This document shows, in pieces, positions 22,951 through 33,522 of a stretch of DNA of 61,213 nucleotides. Made by a program: the position numbers and the translations under genes. The notes below the pieces were generated by a model. That model was not told where the DNA came from. It saw only the letters and a list, made by a program, of their open reading frames with translations, and did not search any database. The stretch is from Deinococcus aquatilis DSM 23025. Its GTDB lineage: Bacteria; Deinococcota; Deinococci; Deinococcales; Deinococcaceae. Every line of letters begins with the position of its first letter. Within the stretch, counting starts at the first letter, position 1. The stretch covers positions 1 through 61,213 of the forward strand of contig NZ_KB899722.1 in the NCBI RefSeq assembly GCF_000378445.1, read 5' to 3'.

Positions 22951-23615
22951 GGTGCAGGCGAAATTTTGACGGCGTACCACACCCAGTAGCGTGAATACAG
23001 CCGGGCCGGAAACTGCGTGGCATCTGGCGGAAGAACCACCGTCAGCGGGCCTTTGTCCAGCACGGAGATGGGTTTCCCGCCCGCCACGTAGGCCAGCATC
23101 ATGGGGGTGCTCAGGTAGTCGCTGGCACGGATGACGGTCATGAAGCCGTTACTGGCATACACGCGCAAATCCTTGCCCACAAATCCACCCAACCGTGCCA
23201 GATCGCGCAGCGGCACCCCCTCATAGGTGAAGGTGCGGTGCAATTGGGGTTGCTCGGTGGTGTAGCGCATCGTGGGAAGCGCCAGCAGTTGCCCCCGCGT
23301 GAGCTTCAGGCTGTGGCCCGGACTCTCCAGCGTCAGCATAACCCGCTCACCGGGTTTGGGGGCAGGCAGAGCGGCCTTGCCAAAGCGCAGATACCGGAAG
23401 GGAAGTGGTGAGGAATTGGTACTTGGCAGCGCTGGAATGGACGCCGCCTGACGGGAGGCAGGCAACGAAGGAGCGTTCTGGGAAAAAGCCACCGACCCCA
23501 CAGCAGACAGCCCCACCGTCATGATCAGCGCGGCAGCGGACCACCGCAGGAGCCTCCCTTTCGGTTTCACCACGGCAGAGGCCATCTGGCAAGGGGCGAC
23601 TTTATGGCGGGTCAC
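22947..23615 (-). CDS. Exported protein with oxidoreductase molybdopterin-binding-like fold
   Basis: A 222-residue protein with an N-terminal membrane or signal segment ([20 protein letters not shown], about 21-40). The 90-215 region resembles the sulfite-oxidase/YedY molybdopterin-binding fold ([56 protein letters not shown]). The Cys that holds molybdenum is absent, so it is likely a non-catalytic or ligand-binding relative. The GTG start stands six bases after TAGACT, a leaderless arrangement. It overlaps the histidine kinase by four bases; I infer it is a sensory partner. Confidence 0.75.
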   Translation of the reverse strand: MTRHKVAPCQMASAVVKPKGRLLRWSAAALIMTVGLSAVGSVAFSQNAPSLPASRQAASIPALPSTNSSPLPFRYLRFGKAALPAPKPGERVMLTLESPGHSLKLTRGQLLALPTMRYTTEQPQLHRTFTYEGVPLRDLARLGGFVGKDLRVYASNGFMTVIRASDYLSTPMMLAYVAGGKPISVLDKGPLTVVLPPDATQFPARLYSRYWVWYAVKISPAP

Positions 23616-23627
23616 TTATGCAGTCTA
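23610..23627 (-). promoter_or_regulatory. Leaderless -10 box of the molybdopterin-like/kinase operon
   Basis: On the minus strand, TAGACT is followed by six bases and then the GTG start at 23615. This spacing decides the start over the ATG ten codons later, which has no ribosome-binding site. Confidence 0.55.
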
Positions 23628-23781
23628 GAGTATTGGAAGACTGGAAACGTTGGCTGAGTTACGCCACAACGAATGATCAGTCAGTTATAAGGCTGCTCCT
23701 GACGTTTGTATGAGAAGAGCGTCATGGTTGCCGCGCTGTACGGGTCAGGCCGGAGTCACGCGGGAGCGCCAAGATAGGCCC

Positions 23782-24690
23782 ATGAAGAACAAGTTGACCC
23801 TCACTGCCGGAGTCACCCTCGGTGCACTCCTCACTGCCGCATCGTTGGGCAATGTCGAGGCCGCGCCTCAGATCAGCGCCCAGAGCATCATCGTGAACCC
23901 GGTGCCTACCACCGTGAATGTGCGCGTCTGGACTGACCGCGACGCCAGCGGCACCCAGACTCCCAACTACTACCCCGGCGAGAATATTCGCCTGTACACC
24001 AGCGTGTCTCAGGATTCGTACGTCTACCTGTTCAACGTGGATCCGCAGGGCCAGGTCGATCTGATCCTGCCCAACGGCTATGCAGGCGGAGCCAACTTCC
24101 TGAAGGCCAACACGGTCAAAGTGTTTCCCAGCAATGGTGATGCCTTCACCTTCACCATCGCCGCTCCTTACGGCCTGAACAAAGTGTTGGCCGTTGCCAG
24201 CCGCACTGCCCTGAACATCGATCAGATCGCCAAGGTGCGGGCAGGCCAGAACAGCTTCGCGCCCGTCAGCCCCACCGCGCAGGGACCGGAGCGTCTGGCG
24301 CAGGCCCTCAGCATCGTGGTGAACCCCGTGCCCCAGAACACCTGGGATTCGGCCACCGCCTTCTATAACGTGGCTCAGGGCAACGTGGCCCCCGTGCGCC
24401 CCGTTCCTGTTCAGCCCGTGCAGCCCGCTCCTGTGCGCCCCATTCCCGTCCAGCCTGTGCAGCCCGGCTACACCGTGGGCGTGACGCGCAGCAGCTTCAG
24501 CAGCAACCGCTCGCTGGCCGACGTGAACAACGAATACGTGAACCGCCTGCGCAATGAAGGCCTGACGCTGATCAGCAGCCGTCAGACCGGAAACCATATC
24601 CGCAGCGAATTTCAGGGCCGCCGGGGAACGGCCAGCCTTGAAGTGAAGCAGCGTGGCAACCGCTTCGACGTGACCATTACGCGCCGATAA
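23782..24690 (+). CDS. Secreted DUF4384-domain protein
   Basis: A 302-residue exported protein. The signal peptide is residues 1-28 ([20 protein letters not shown]). DUF4384 follows (about 48-150: [35 protein letters not shown]). A Pro/Val/Gln-rich linker at about 210-236 has a near repeat of [14 protein letters not shown]-terminal 60-residue beta domain ends the protein. Surface-exposed proteins of this type occur in Deinococcus; the role is unknown. A strong terminator follows. Confidence 0.8.
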   Translation: MKNKLTLTAGVTLGALLTAASLGNVEAAPQISAQSIIVNPVPTTVNVRVWTDRDASGTQTPNYYPGENIRLYTSVSQDSYVYLFNVDPQGQVDLILPNGYAGGANFLKANTVKVFPSNGDAFTFTIAAPYGLNKVLAVASRTALNIDQIAKVRAGQNSFAPVSPTAQGPERLAQALSIVVNPVPQNTWDSATAFYNVAQGNVAPVRPVPVQPVQPAPVRPIPVQPVQPGYTVGVTRSSFSSNRSLADVNNEYVNRLRNEGLTLISSRQTGNHIRSEFQGRRGTASLEVKQRGNRFDVTITRR

Positions 24691-24706
24691 GCCTTTAATC
24701 CACCTC

Positions 24707-24743
24707 ACCGCCGCCTTCCTGAATTCAGGGGCGGCGGTTTTTT
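24707..24743 (+). terminator. Terminator after the DUF4384 gene
   Basis: ACCGCCGCC at 24707-24715 pairs with GGCGGCGGT at 24730-24738, followed by a run of six T. It is 17 bases after the stop codon. Confidence 0.88.
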
Positions 24744-25077
24744 CGTTTGTGGGAGGTGGGGAAGTGATGGTGGACTGCACCGTCCCACCTCCCCAAACGG
24801 GCGTTAGGTGGGTCTGCTAGGCTGGGGGCCTCAAGCAGTCAGACAAGTCGCAGCCACATTCAGAAGGGAACACGGGTCGGGTGAGGGAATGACGGTTCAT
24901 ACACACAGCGTTCAGAGGCAGCACCTGACCGAATCGTCGGTGTGCGGCGGCAGCAACAGCGCCAGCACACGCCTGATGAACCAGCGCCGCGCTCCCTGAC
25001 CCGTCCGATCCGGCCTGCCCCGCCAATTTCTGACCCCACCTTAGTTTCTGATCCCGTCTCCCCTTTCAGGAGTTCCT
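24744..25077. other. Intergenic region before the E1 alpha gene
   Basis: GGGAGGTGGG at 24751-24760 and CCCACCTCCC at 24784-24793 form a 10-bp stem. A 36-codon frame (24889-24999) has a GAGGGA ribosome-binding site but no family resemblance, so I do not call it a gene. No clear -35/-10 pair is seen for the dehydrogenase operon; AGGAG directly precedes its ATG. Confidence 0.4.
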
Positions 25078-26232
25078 ATGACTGATCTCGCCTCCGCGCC
25101 CACCAACTCTGCGCCCACGACTTCTGCGCCCCAGACGGCACTGCCGACTGCCGATTCTTCAGCCGATTTCCCCCGGCACGCGCCCGCCACCGACATTCCC
25201 TTTCAGTTGCTGGCCCCGGACGGCAATGCCCACGACCCAGCCGCCCTGCCCGACCCCCAGACCCGCCTGAGCCTCTACCGTCACATGCGCCGGATTCGCC
25301 ACTTCGACGAGCGCGGTTGGGTGCTCTACCGCACCGGACGACTGGGCGTCTTTCCTCCGTTTAAGGGCATGGAAGCCAGCCAGGTGGGCACGGCGGCGGC
25401 CCTGACCTCCGACGATTGGCTGTTTCCGACCTACCGCGATACGGGCGCGGCCCTGACGCTGGGCCTGCCGATTGCCCGCACGCTGGCCTACTGGCGCACC
25501 AGCCCGCACGGGTGGCACATGCCCGAACACCTCAAGGTCTTGCCCTTCTACATTCCGATTGCCACCCAGTATCCGCACGCGGTGGGCGCGGCACTGGCCG
25601 AGCAGCGCAAGGGAACCAACAATGTGGCGATGGCCTACATCGGAGATGGGGGCAGCAGCGAGGGCGACTTTCACGAGGCGCTGAATTTTGCGGGCGCCCT
25701 GAACGCGCCGTGCATCTTTATTTTGCAGAACAACGGCTGGGCCATCAGCGTGCCCACCCGCACCCAGACCCGCGCCGTGAACCTGGCCCGCCGCGCCGAT
25801 GGCTACGGCATTCCCGGTGTGCGCGTAGACGGCAATGATGTCCTGGCGACCTATCAGGTGACGGCGGAGGCAGTGGCCCGCGCCCGCGCCGGAGAGGGGC
25901 CGACCCTGATCGAAACCGTGACCTACCGGATTGCCGCGCACACGGTGGCCGACGACCCCACCCGCTACCGTACCGACGCCGACACCGCAGGCTGGGCCGA
26001 AAAAGACCCGATCACGCGCCTGCGCCTGCATCTGCTGGCCGAGGGAATCCTAACCGAGGAGAGCGACGCCGCCCTGCTGAAAGAGATTGCCGAGGAATTT
26101 GAAGCCGCGCTGAACGAGGCCGACACCTACCCGGAACCCGAACCCGCCGAGATTCTGGATCATGTGTTTGCCGAGCCGACCCCGCAACTGGTGGCCCAGC
26201 GGGCCGAGATCCTGCGCGAGGTTGGGGAATGA
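25078..26232 (+). CDS. 2-oxoacid dehydrogenase E1 component, alpha subunit
   Basis: A 384-residue thiamine-diphosphate enzyme subunit of the pyruvate/branched-chain 2-oxoacid dehydrogenase family, which decarboxylates the oxoacid and passes the acyl group to E2. The ThDP motif runs from [10 protein letters not shown] (189-198) to QNN (217-219). An N-terminal Ser/Thr/Ala/Pro-rich tail of about 35 residues is unusual. Sequence alone does not separate pyruvate from branched-chain substrates. The beta subunit follows after 118 bases that hold CCACGAT-type repeats; E2 and E3 are elsewhere. Confidence 0.93.
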   Translation: MTDLASAPTNSAPTTSAPQTALPTADSSADFPRHAPATDIPFQLLAPDGNAHDPAALPDPQTRLSLYRHMRRIRHFDERGWVLYRTGRLGVFPPFKGMEASQVGTAAALTSDDWLFPTYRDTGAALTLGLPIARTLAYWRTSPHGWHMPEHLKVLPFYIPIATQYPHAVGAALAEQRKGTNNVAMAYIGDGGSSEGDFHEALNFAGALNAPCIFILQNNGWAISVPTRTQTRAVNLARRADGYGIPGVRVDGNDVLATYQVTAEAVARARAGEGPTLIETVTYRIAAHTVADDPTRYRTDADTAGWAEKDPITRLRLHLLAEGILTEESDAALLKEIAEEFEAALNEADTYPEPEPAEILDHVFAEPTPQLVAQRAEILREVGE

Positions 26233-26248
26233 ATCGGGAGTGTAGAGG

Positions 26249-26329
26249 GTGGATCGTGGATCGTAGAAACAGCGTTCAGACCATCCCCAGTCTTGCCCTT
26301 CAATCCACGATCTACCCCCCACGATCCAC
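26249..26329. repeat. GATCCAC heptad repeat, inverted pair
   Basis: GTGGATCGTGGATCGTAG at 26249-26266 is inverted against AATCCACGATCTACC and ACGATCCACG at 26302-26329. The pair could form a long hairpin between the two E1 genes. The same heptad occurs at 28677-28700, 31613-31634, 31721-31776, 35760-35784 and 37139-37196. Confidence 0.7.
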
Positions 26330-26350
26330 GTTCCCAACAGAGGTTCCCGC

Positions 26351-27364
26351 ATGACTGCTCTGCAATCCCCGCCCAGCCAAACATCCACCACCCGCACGAT
26401 GGTCGCTGCCATCAATGACGCCCTCGCCATCGCGCTAGAACGTGACCCGACCACCTATCTGTTTGGCGAGGACGTGGGCGTAATGGGCGGCGTGTTCCGG
26501 GCCTCGGACGGCTTGCAGGCGCGGTTCGGCACAGAGCGGGTGTTCGATACTCCGCTGGCCGAAGCGAGCATCGTGGGCATGGGCATCGGCATGGGCCTGG
26601 CCGGACTGCGGCCCATCGCAGAAATTCAATTCGCGGGGTTCATGTATCCGGCGCTGGATCAGATCCTGTCGCATCTGGGCCGCTACCGCCACCGCACCCG
26701 CAGCCGTTACCACCTGCCGATGGTGATTCGTGCGCCCTATGGCGGCGGCGTCCATACCCCAGAGCAGCACGCCGACAGCCCCGAGGCGATTCTGGCGCAT
26801 GTACCGGGCGTCAAGGTGGTCATTCCCAGCACGCCCACCGACGCCAAGGGCCTACTCCTGGCCGCCATAGAAGACCCCGATCCGGTGTTTTTTCTGGAAG
26901 CCATCAAGCTGTACCGCAGCACCAAAGAAAGCGTTCCAGACGGCCATTACACCATTCCGCTGGGCAAGGCGAGGGTGGTCACGGAAGGCGACGATGTGAC
27001 GGTCATCACTTACGGCGGCATGGTGGAGGTCAGCGTGAAAGCTGCCGAAGCCGCCCGCGCCCACGGCATCGGCGTGGAAGTCATCGACCTGCGAACATTG
27101 GTGCCGATGGATCTGGAAACGGTGCTGCACTCGGTGGCAAAAACGGGCCGCGCCGTGGTCGTGACCGAAGCCCCGCGCACGGGCGGCTTTCACTCTGAGA
27201 TCAGCGCCAACATTGCCGAACACGCCATAGACAGCCTGCGTGCCCCGATCCTACGCGTGACCGGCTATGACGCACCCTACCCGCCGTTTACGGCCATTGA
27301 GGACGTATACCGCCCGAACCCAGTGCGGGTGGCGCGGGCCATTCGGACAGTGATGGGGTACTGA
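26351..27364 (+). CDS. 2-oxoacid dehydrogenase E1 component, beta subunit
   Basis: A 337-residue beta subunit (transketolase-like pyrimidine-binding and C-terminal domains). Seen: [60 protein letters not shown] and [12 protein letters not shown]. It pairs with the alpha subunit to form the heterotetrameric E1. AGAGG lies before the ATG. The two genes are separated by a repeat-bearing spacer, but their functions require co-expression. Confidence 0.94.
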   Translation: MTALQSPPSQTSTTRTMVAAINDALAIALERDPTTYLFGEDVGVMGGVFRASDGLQARFGTERVFDTPLAEASIVGMGIGMGLAGLRPIAEIQFAGFMYPALDQILSHLGRYRHRTRSRYHLPMVIRAPYGGGVHTPEQHADSPEAILAHVPGVKVVIPSTPTDAKGLLLAAIEDPDPVFFLEAIKLYRSTKESVPDGHYTIPLGKARVVTEGDDVTVITYGGMVEVSVKAAEAARAHGIGVEVIDLRTLVPMDLETVLHSVAKTGRAVVVTEAPRTGGFHSEISANIAEHAIDSLRAPILRVTGYDAPYPPFTAIEDVYRPNPVRVARAIRTVMGY

Positions 27365-27410
27365 GGTGGGTGTGGGGAGTAGGAAGGGCGAAAAAGATTG
27401 AGTCCCCACC

Positions 27411-27566
27411 TCTAAGGGGGGGCGTTGCGCCAGCAACGGGGGGTTCACCTTCCAACTCAAATTAAAGCTGCGTGTAGACCCCCAGTCTGCTTCGCAGCCA
27501 GCCCCCCTTAAGGGGAGCGAAAGGGGGGGCGTTGCGCCAGCAATGGGGGGTTCACCTTCCAACTCC
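27411..27566. repeat. GC-rich repeat with a 43-base duplication
   Basis: A 43-base unit at 27416-27458 recurs at 27523-27565 with one difference. The unit starts GGGGGGGCGTTGCGCCAGCA and ends TTCACCTTCCAACTC. Between them lies CCCCCTTAAGGGG. The blocks are the reverse complement of parts of the element at 15138-15315, so this is a rearranged relative. Confidence 0.75.
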
Positions 27567-27605
27567 ACTTCCCAGTCCTCATGAAGACCTGAAACGATAG
27601 AGAGC

Positions 27606-28652
27606 ATGAGCCTGCGCTCTCTGTCGTTCGGTCTGTTCCTTGCGTGTTCCAGCCTTGCTGGGGCGGCTTCCTCTTTACCCCCTTCTGCCCAGGTGACCGG
27701 TATCCGGCACGAATATCAGCGCCTGAACAACTGCGGCCCGGTCACGGTGGGCATGGCCCTGAGCCGCTGGGGCGGCACGCTGACGCAGTATCAGATCGCG
27801 CCGGTGCTCAAGCCCAACAAGGGAGACGTGAACGTGACGCCGCCCGAACTGGCCGCCTATGCCCGCACACAGGGCATGCAGACACACCTGGGCGTCGGGG
27901 GCAGCCGCGCTCTGCTGAAGCGCCTGCTGGCCGCCGGATTTCCGGTGATCGTGGAAACGTGGTTCGTGACCGCCGACAGCGGAGGCATGGGCCATTACCG
28001 CATCCTGAATGGGTACGACGACGCCAAACAGAAGTTCACGGCGCTGGATTCCTATCTGGGCAAACTGAGCTTTACCTACGCCCAGTTGGACGAACTGTGG
28101 CGGGCCTTCGGGCGCACCTATCTGGTGGTGTCGCCGCCCGAACAGGAAGAAAAATTGCGCGGGCTGCTGGGCTTCCGGGCCGATCCGGTACTGGCAAAGC
28201 GGGAAGCCCTGCGCGTGGCGGTGGCTGAAGCAGGACGCAAAAGCGACGCCGTGGCGTGGATGAATGTGGGCAATGCGCGGCTTGCTCTGGGCGACTCACG
28301 CGGGGCGACCCGTGCCTACGATCAGGCGTTTGCCAGCGTTCCAGACGCCGCACTTGACCCCACCCGCCCTGCCCGCACGGTGGGAGGACTGCCCTGGCGA
28401 ACCCTCTGGTATTCGTTTGGGCCGCTGGAAGCCTACACCCGCACGGGCCGCACCGCCGAGGTGCTGCGCCTCACCAACGCCGTGCTGCAAGACGCCCCCA
28501 ACCACGAAGAAGCCCTGTATTGGCGGGGCCGCGCTCTGGCCGTGCAGGGTCAAACCGCCAAAGCAAAAGCCGCCTACCGCGAGGCGCTGAGGCTCCGGCC
28601 CGCATTCGCGGCGGCGCGGGTGGCTCTGGCAAAACTGCCGACAGGAACATAG
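27606..28652 (+). CDS. C39-like cysteine peptidase with TPR tail
   Basis: A 348-residue exported protein. Signal peptide residues 1-20. The papain-like C39-type domain has Cys43 (NNCGP), His130 (GHYRI) and Asp148 as the likely triad. Such domains cleave Gly-Gly leader peptides or act as surface peptidases. Residues about 200-345 form TPR-like repeats, the last with EALYWRGRALAVQGQTAKAK. It stands alone and converges with yidC at a shared terminator. Confidence 0.85.
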   Translation: MSLRSLSFGLFLACSSLAGAASSLPPSAQVTGIRHEYQRLNNCGPVTVGMALSRWGGTLTQYQIAPVLKPNKGDVNVTPPELAAYARTQGMQTHLGVGGSRALLKRLLAAGFPVIVETWFVTADSGGMGHYRILNGYDDAKQKFTALDSYLGKLSFTYAQLDELWRAFGRTYLVVSPPEQEEKLRGLLGFRADPVLAKREALRVAVAEAGRKSDAVAWMNVGNARLALGDSRGATRAYDQAFASVPDAALDPTRPARTVGGLPWRTLWYSFGPLEAYTRTGRTAEVLRLTNAVLQDAPNHEEALYWRGRALAVQGQTAKAKAAYREALRLRPAFAAARVALAKLPTGT

Positions 28653-28676
28653 AGCGTGAAGTGTGGTCTGGCTTTG

Positions 28677-28700
28677 TCCACGATCCACACTCCACGATCC
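28677..28700. repeat. GATCCAC-type repeat
   Basis: TCCACGATCC occurs twice in 24 bases, just before the shared terminator of the C39-like gene and yidC. Confidence 0.6.
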
Positions 28701-28739
28701 AAAAAGCCGCCCCGACTCCTACAGTCGGGGCGGCTTTTT
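28701..28739. terminator. Bidirectional terminator between the C39-like gene and yidC
   Basis: AAAAAGCCGCCCCGACT at 28701-28717 pairs over 17 bases with AGTCGGGGCGGCTTTTT at 28723-28739. The A and T flanks give a T-tract on both strands, suiting the convergent genes. Confidence 0.92.
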
Positions 28740-28771
28740 ACTGTGTTCCTTTACTTCTTGACTCTGTTACT

Positions 28772-30381
<1,610 letters not shown>

Positions 30382-30385
<4 letters not shown>

Positions 30386-30735
30386 GGTTTGGGTTTTCCA
30401 GCGGTGGGGGGGGCCTTGCCGTCTGTAGTAGGGCGGCGAGCAGGGCCGAGGGAGGCCGGGAACTGGGCAGGAACCGGGTCGAAGCCGCCCGGCACGAGAG
30501 GATTGCAGCGCATGACCCGCCACGCGGCCAGCCAGCCACCCCGCACGGCCCCGAAGCGTTCTATGGCCTCGATAGCGTACTGCGAACAGGTCGGTACAAA
30601 ACGGCAAGTGGGCACTGGCTTCAGCGGCGAGAGCCTGCGCTGATAGCCGCGCACCACCCGCACCAGTCCCCGCGCCGCCAAGCCCGCAGAAGGGGTGTGG
30701 GCAATGGGCGCAGCAGTGGGCACCGGCTGTTTCAT
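30382..30735 (-). CDS. yidD: Membrane protein insertion efficiency factor YidD
   Basis: A 117-residue protein; the YidD core is [20 protein letters not shown] followed by [20 protein letters not shown] and [14 protein letters not shown]. It is membrane-associated and helps YidC insertion. The ATG overlaps the rnpA stop and its own stop overlaps the yidC start, each by four bases, showing tight translational coupling. Confidence 0.93.
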
Positions 30736-31289
30736 GCGGAGGAATCGCCTTGAGTCACAGGAACAGATACGGGCTGAGAACGGCCAGAGTTCCCGCCCTT
30801 TGGCCCGCCAGCGCCCTTTTTCACGCGGCCCGGCGCTTTGGCGAGCGCCCGAATCAGGGCCGCCTGCAACGCTGGAAACGGCACCGTGAGAACGCCGGGG
30901 TTGGGCAGCAAAATAGCCCGGCAAGGCGGCAGGCCACCCGGCAGGGTTCGCAGCGCCTCACGCACCCGGCGGCGGGCACGGTTGCGGTCTACGGCGCGTT
31001 TTAAGGTTTTTTTGGAGATAACGACACCGATGATGGCGCGGGGCTGCCACGTCTCGCCGTAGCGCGGGCGGTATTCGGTGAGGCGCAGGGTAAACAGCGG
31101 GTCACGCACCACGGCCCCCTGCTGGCGCACCTTGCGAAACTCGCGGTCTCCACGCAAAGAATCCAGCGCCACCGGACGGCGGGGCCGTTCCTGCGTGACG
31201 CTGGACTGATCGGGCGTGGCGATAGACGCTTCCTGTCGGGGGAGGCGCTTACTCGTCTGCGACGGTGAGTTGCTGACGGCCCTTCGCAC
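30732..31289 (-). CDS. rnpA: Ribonuclease P protein component
   Basis: A 185-residue protein from GTG 31289; the RnpA fold runs from about residue 42 ([17 protein letters not shown]) and includes the RNR motif [15 protein letters not shown]. It binds RNase P RNA and 5' precursor tRNA leaders. An in-frame GTG at 31172 (V40) would give the usual family length of about 146, and is the more ordinary start. Taken at 31289, its first 41 bases overlap rpmH; the longer frame recalls the overlapping rnpA/rpmH of Thermus. The frame is closed by a stop 13 codons above 31289. Confidence 0.88.
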   Translation of the reverse strand: MRRAVSNSPSQTSKRLPRQEASIATPDQSSVTQERPRRPVALDSLRGDREFRKVRQQGAVVRDPLFTLRLTEYRPRYGETWQPRAIIGVVISKKTLKRAVDRNRARRRVREALRTLPGGLPPCRAILLPNPGVLTVPFPALQAALIRALAKAPGRVKKGAGGPKGGNSGRSQPVSVPVTQGDSSA

Positions 31290-31392
31290 GGCGGCGTGCG
31301 AGGATGTTGCGGCCAGCTTTGGTCTTCATGCGGGCGCGGAAGCCGTGGGTTTTGGCCCGTTTGCGGACATTGGGTTGGTAGGTACGCTTCAT
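31249..31392 (-). CDS. rpmH: Large ribosomal subunit protein bL34
   Basis: A 47-residue protein, with the family start [20 protein letters not shown] and a basic middle [19 protein letters not shown]. It is the smallest ribosomal protein. A GGAGAG ribosome-binding site lies before the ATG. It leads the operon rnpA-yidD-yidC, overlapping the long form of rnpA by 41 bases. A TACACT box at 31580-31585 (extended TG-C type) is a likely promoter. Confidence 0.96.
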   Translation of the reverse strand: MKRTYQPNVRKRAKTHGFRARMKTKAGRNILARRRAKGRQQLTVADE

Positions 31393-31579
31393 GCTGCTCT
31401 CTCCTTCGTTCGCGGCGGACGGGAGGATTCACGCCCCCGCACCGCTGCTGGCTGTACCGCTGGTTTCCGGCTGGCCTGCTCCCAGGTTGCCCTGTTCCTA
31501 GGTCGTCCGGCTCCTGCGACCCTGCCCAGGCCTGTTCGGCCCGCGATCTTGCGCCCCCTTTTAGAGGGCAAACTCTGGG

Positions 31580-31585
31580 AGTGTA
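31580..31585 (-). promoter_or_regulatory. rpmH promoter -10 box
   Basis: TACACT on the minus strand, preceded by TGC (extended -10), about 190 bases before rpmH. No strong -35 box is seen. Confidence 0.4.
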
Positions 31586-31612
31586 GCACGGCGGGCGGGG
31601 GGAGGAAAAGCG

Positions 31613-31776
31613 GTGGGTGGATCGTGGATTGTAGAGCGCGGAAAAGGCGCAGGTGGGCAGGAATTTCTAGATTTTTAGCTCTGAACTTTGGAAACACCCC
31701 TAAAGATTCATTTCACATCTCCACGATCCACGATCCACGATCCACGATCCACGATCCACGATCCACGATCCACACT
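31613..31776. repeat. CCACGAT heptad array with inverted partner
   Basis: Seven exact tandem copies of CCACGAT fill 31721-31769, followed by one variant (CCACACT). An inverted copy, GTGGATCGTGGATTGTAG, lies at 31617-31634. The rest of the roughly 400-base gap between rpmH and the next gene shows no reading frame of note. Confidence 0.85.
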
Positions 31777-31816
31777 CTTTTGCCTTTCCCACTTCCCACT
31801 ACCGGCGCGTCAGCGC

Positions 31817-32407
31817 CTACCGCCTCAGCCAACCCGCCGCCCAACGCGTCACCACCGGCATCACCAGATAAGTCATGGCCGGAACCACCAGCACCATCTG
31901 CGGCAGGGCGCGTAACGGTGCGGGCCAGTGGCCGACGATGGGGGCAAGCAACAGGCCGAGGCTCACGCTGACCGGGTACAGGGCGGCCAGAGTCAGCAGC
32001 GCCATTTTCCAGCGGGGCGGCTGACGCAGATTGGGCGCGGCGGGCGGCGTGAACCAGAACTCCAGACCGGGCTGTTTTTCAAAGCTGACCTGACCGTCTA
32101 CGAGGGCATTCACGCGGGTCAGCCACTCGGCGCGTTCGGGCGAGAGTTCCCACTCGGCGGCGGCATTCACGGTATCGAAGCGGGCAATCAGGGTGTATTC
32201 GCGCTCACCGGGGGGCGGCCTGATGATGCCCGTTCCCCGGTGTCCCGGCACCCGCGCCAGCAGCGCCCCGCCTTCGGTCAGCAGGGTTTCGTATTCGGCC
32301 TCGTGCCCCGGCAGAATGCGGCGGCGCACCACCAGACTCACGGGATCGGTGGGAGCCATCTCGCGCAGGGTCAGGCGGGCGGAATCGGGAGAGGCAGCCT
32401 CGGTCAT
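31817..32407 (-). CDS. Antibiotic-biosynthesis-monooxygenase-domain membrane protein
   Basis: A 196-residue protein. Residues 15-115 match the dimeric alpha-beta barrel of ABM domains (VSLVVRRRILPGHEAEYETL, GTGIIRPPPGEREYTLIARF, EWLTRVNALVDG), and two membrane helices follow (about 132-152, 165-185). ABM domains often oxidise small aromatics without cofactors; the membrane tail type is uncharacterised. The ATG overlaps the upstream transporter stop as ATGA, so co-translation with it is likely. Confidence 0.85.
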   Translation of the reverse strand: MTEAASPDSARLTLREMAPTDPVSLVVRRRILPGHEAEYETLLTEGGALLARVPGHRGTGIIRPPPGEREYTLIARFDTVNAAAEWELSPERAEWLTRVNALVDGQVSFEKQPGLEFWFTPPAAPNLRQPPRWKMALLTLAALYPVSVSLGLLLAPIVGHWPAPLRALPQMVLVVPAMTYLVMPVVTRWAAGWLRR

Positions 32408-33306
32408 AGAGCACTGACCTCCGGCACCTTCTTGGGCCACGCCACCAGAATCACACCCATAAGAATGACGCCCAGCGCCACCCAACCCAGCGTGCCCAGA
32501 GTTTCTGAGCCAAAGCCGACGCCCAGTAGCACGGCCACCACCGGATTCACGTAGGCATAACTGGTTGCCAGCGCGGGCCGCGTGTGGGCCACCAGATACA
32601 TGTAGGCGCTGTAGGCCAGCAGGCTTCCAAACAGCACGAGGTACGCCAGCGCCCACAGGCTGGCCGGGGTCGGCGTGCCCCACTTTTCACCCATGATCGG
32701 GCTGAGGGCCAGCAGCAGCACGCCGCCCGTGACCATTTCGGCGGCGCTGCCCATCAGACCGGAAGGCAGGGGCAGGTGGCGCGACCACTGGCTGCCGAAC
32801 GTCCAGCACAGCGGGGCCAGGATCAGCAGCAGGGCGGCCAGCGGCGTGGCGTGCAGCTCTCCGATATTCAGCAGGGCAATGCCCAGCAGCCCCACGCCGA
32901 TGCCCAGCCATTCGCGCCCGCCGGTGCGCTCGCCCCACAACTGCGCGAACAGGGCTGCGAACAGGGGTGACACGGCAATGACCATCGCGGCCACGCTGGA
33001 ACTGGCGTCGCGTTCGGCCAGCGTGACCAGACCTGTGCCGCCGCCCAGCAGCAACAATCCCACCACCGCGCTGGCCCTCCACTGCCGCGCCGTGGGCATC
33101 GGCGCACCCCGCAGGCGCAGCACAGCGAACAGAATCACGCCTGCCACAAAAAAGCGGATGCCCAACATCCCCAGCGGCGGCAGGCTACCAATGGCAACTT
33201 TGATGGCGAAATAGGTGCTGCCCCACACCACATACACGATGCCCAGCGCCACCAGCACGGCAGGAGTCAGGCGGGAAGCGGGGGCGGGGGCAGCGGCAGA
33301 AGACAC
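32404..33306 (-). CDS. EamA/DMT-family transporter
   Basis: About ten membrane helices in two EamA repeats (GIVYVVWGSTYFAIK; TYAYVNPVVAVLLG). EamA proteins export or import metabolites such as amino acids; the substrate is unknown. The GTG at 33306 (300 residues) is preferred because TATGCT lies seven bases before it; the ATG four codons earlier is inside that -10 box. Coupled by ATGA overlap to the downstream ABM-domain gene. Confidence 0.85.
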   Translation of the reverse strand: MSSAAAPAPASRLTPAVLVALGIVYVVWGSTYFAIKVAIGSLPPLGMLGIRFFVAGVILFAVLRLRGAPMPTARQWRASAVVGLLLLGGGTGLVTLAERDASSSVAAMVIAVSPLFAALFAQLWGERTGGREWLGIGVGLLGIALLNIGELHATPLAALLLILAPLCWTFGSQWSRHLPLPSGLMGSAAEMVTGGVLLLALSPIMGEKWGTPTPASLWALAYLVLFGSLLAYSAYMYLVAHTRPALATSYAYVNPVVAVLLGVGFGSETLGTLGWVALGVILMGVILVAWPKKVPEVSAL

Positions 33307-33382
33307 GCGGAAAAGCATACGCCTGCGCGGGGGGCAGGGGTCTAGGGCTGCGGGACGGTGGGGTTTTGGGCAGCGTGGGAGA

Positions 33383-33522
33383 GGTCTAAAGGTCTGGGGT
33401 CTAAGGGTCTAAGAAAGGGCAGCCGTTACGCTCACTGCCCCATAGTTTCTGCAAATGGAGAGGGGAACACACACACGAAAACGCCGTGAATCTGCACCTT
33501 AGACTCTTTGACCCTCAGACTT
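33383..33522. repeat. GGTCTAA heptad repeats, inverted pair
   Basis: Four imperfect copies of GGTCTAA/GGTCTGG lie at 33383-33413, inverted against CCTTAGACTCTTTGACCCTCAGAC at 33497-33522. A further copy is at 59004-59020. Between the two arms no gene is visible; the right arm touches the hisD stop region. Confidence 0.6.

Noticed and set aside
24889..24999. 36-codon gene upstream of E1 alpha
   Set aside because: It has a ribosome-binding site but no recognisable composition or family, so it is mentioned only as part of the gap.
31001..31432. 143-codon frame across rpmH and rnpA on the minus strand
   Set aside because: It is in a third frame, has no family signature, and both real genes are clear in other frames.
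31721..31776. CRISPR-like array
   Set aside because: The repeat is a 7-base unit without spacers, and no cas gene is present.
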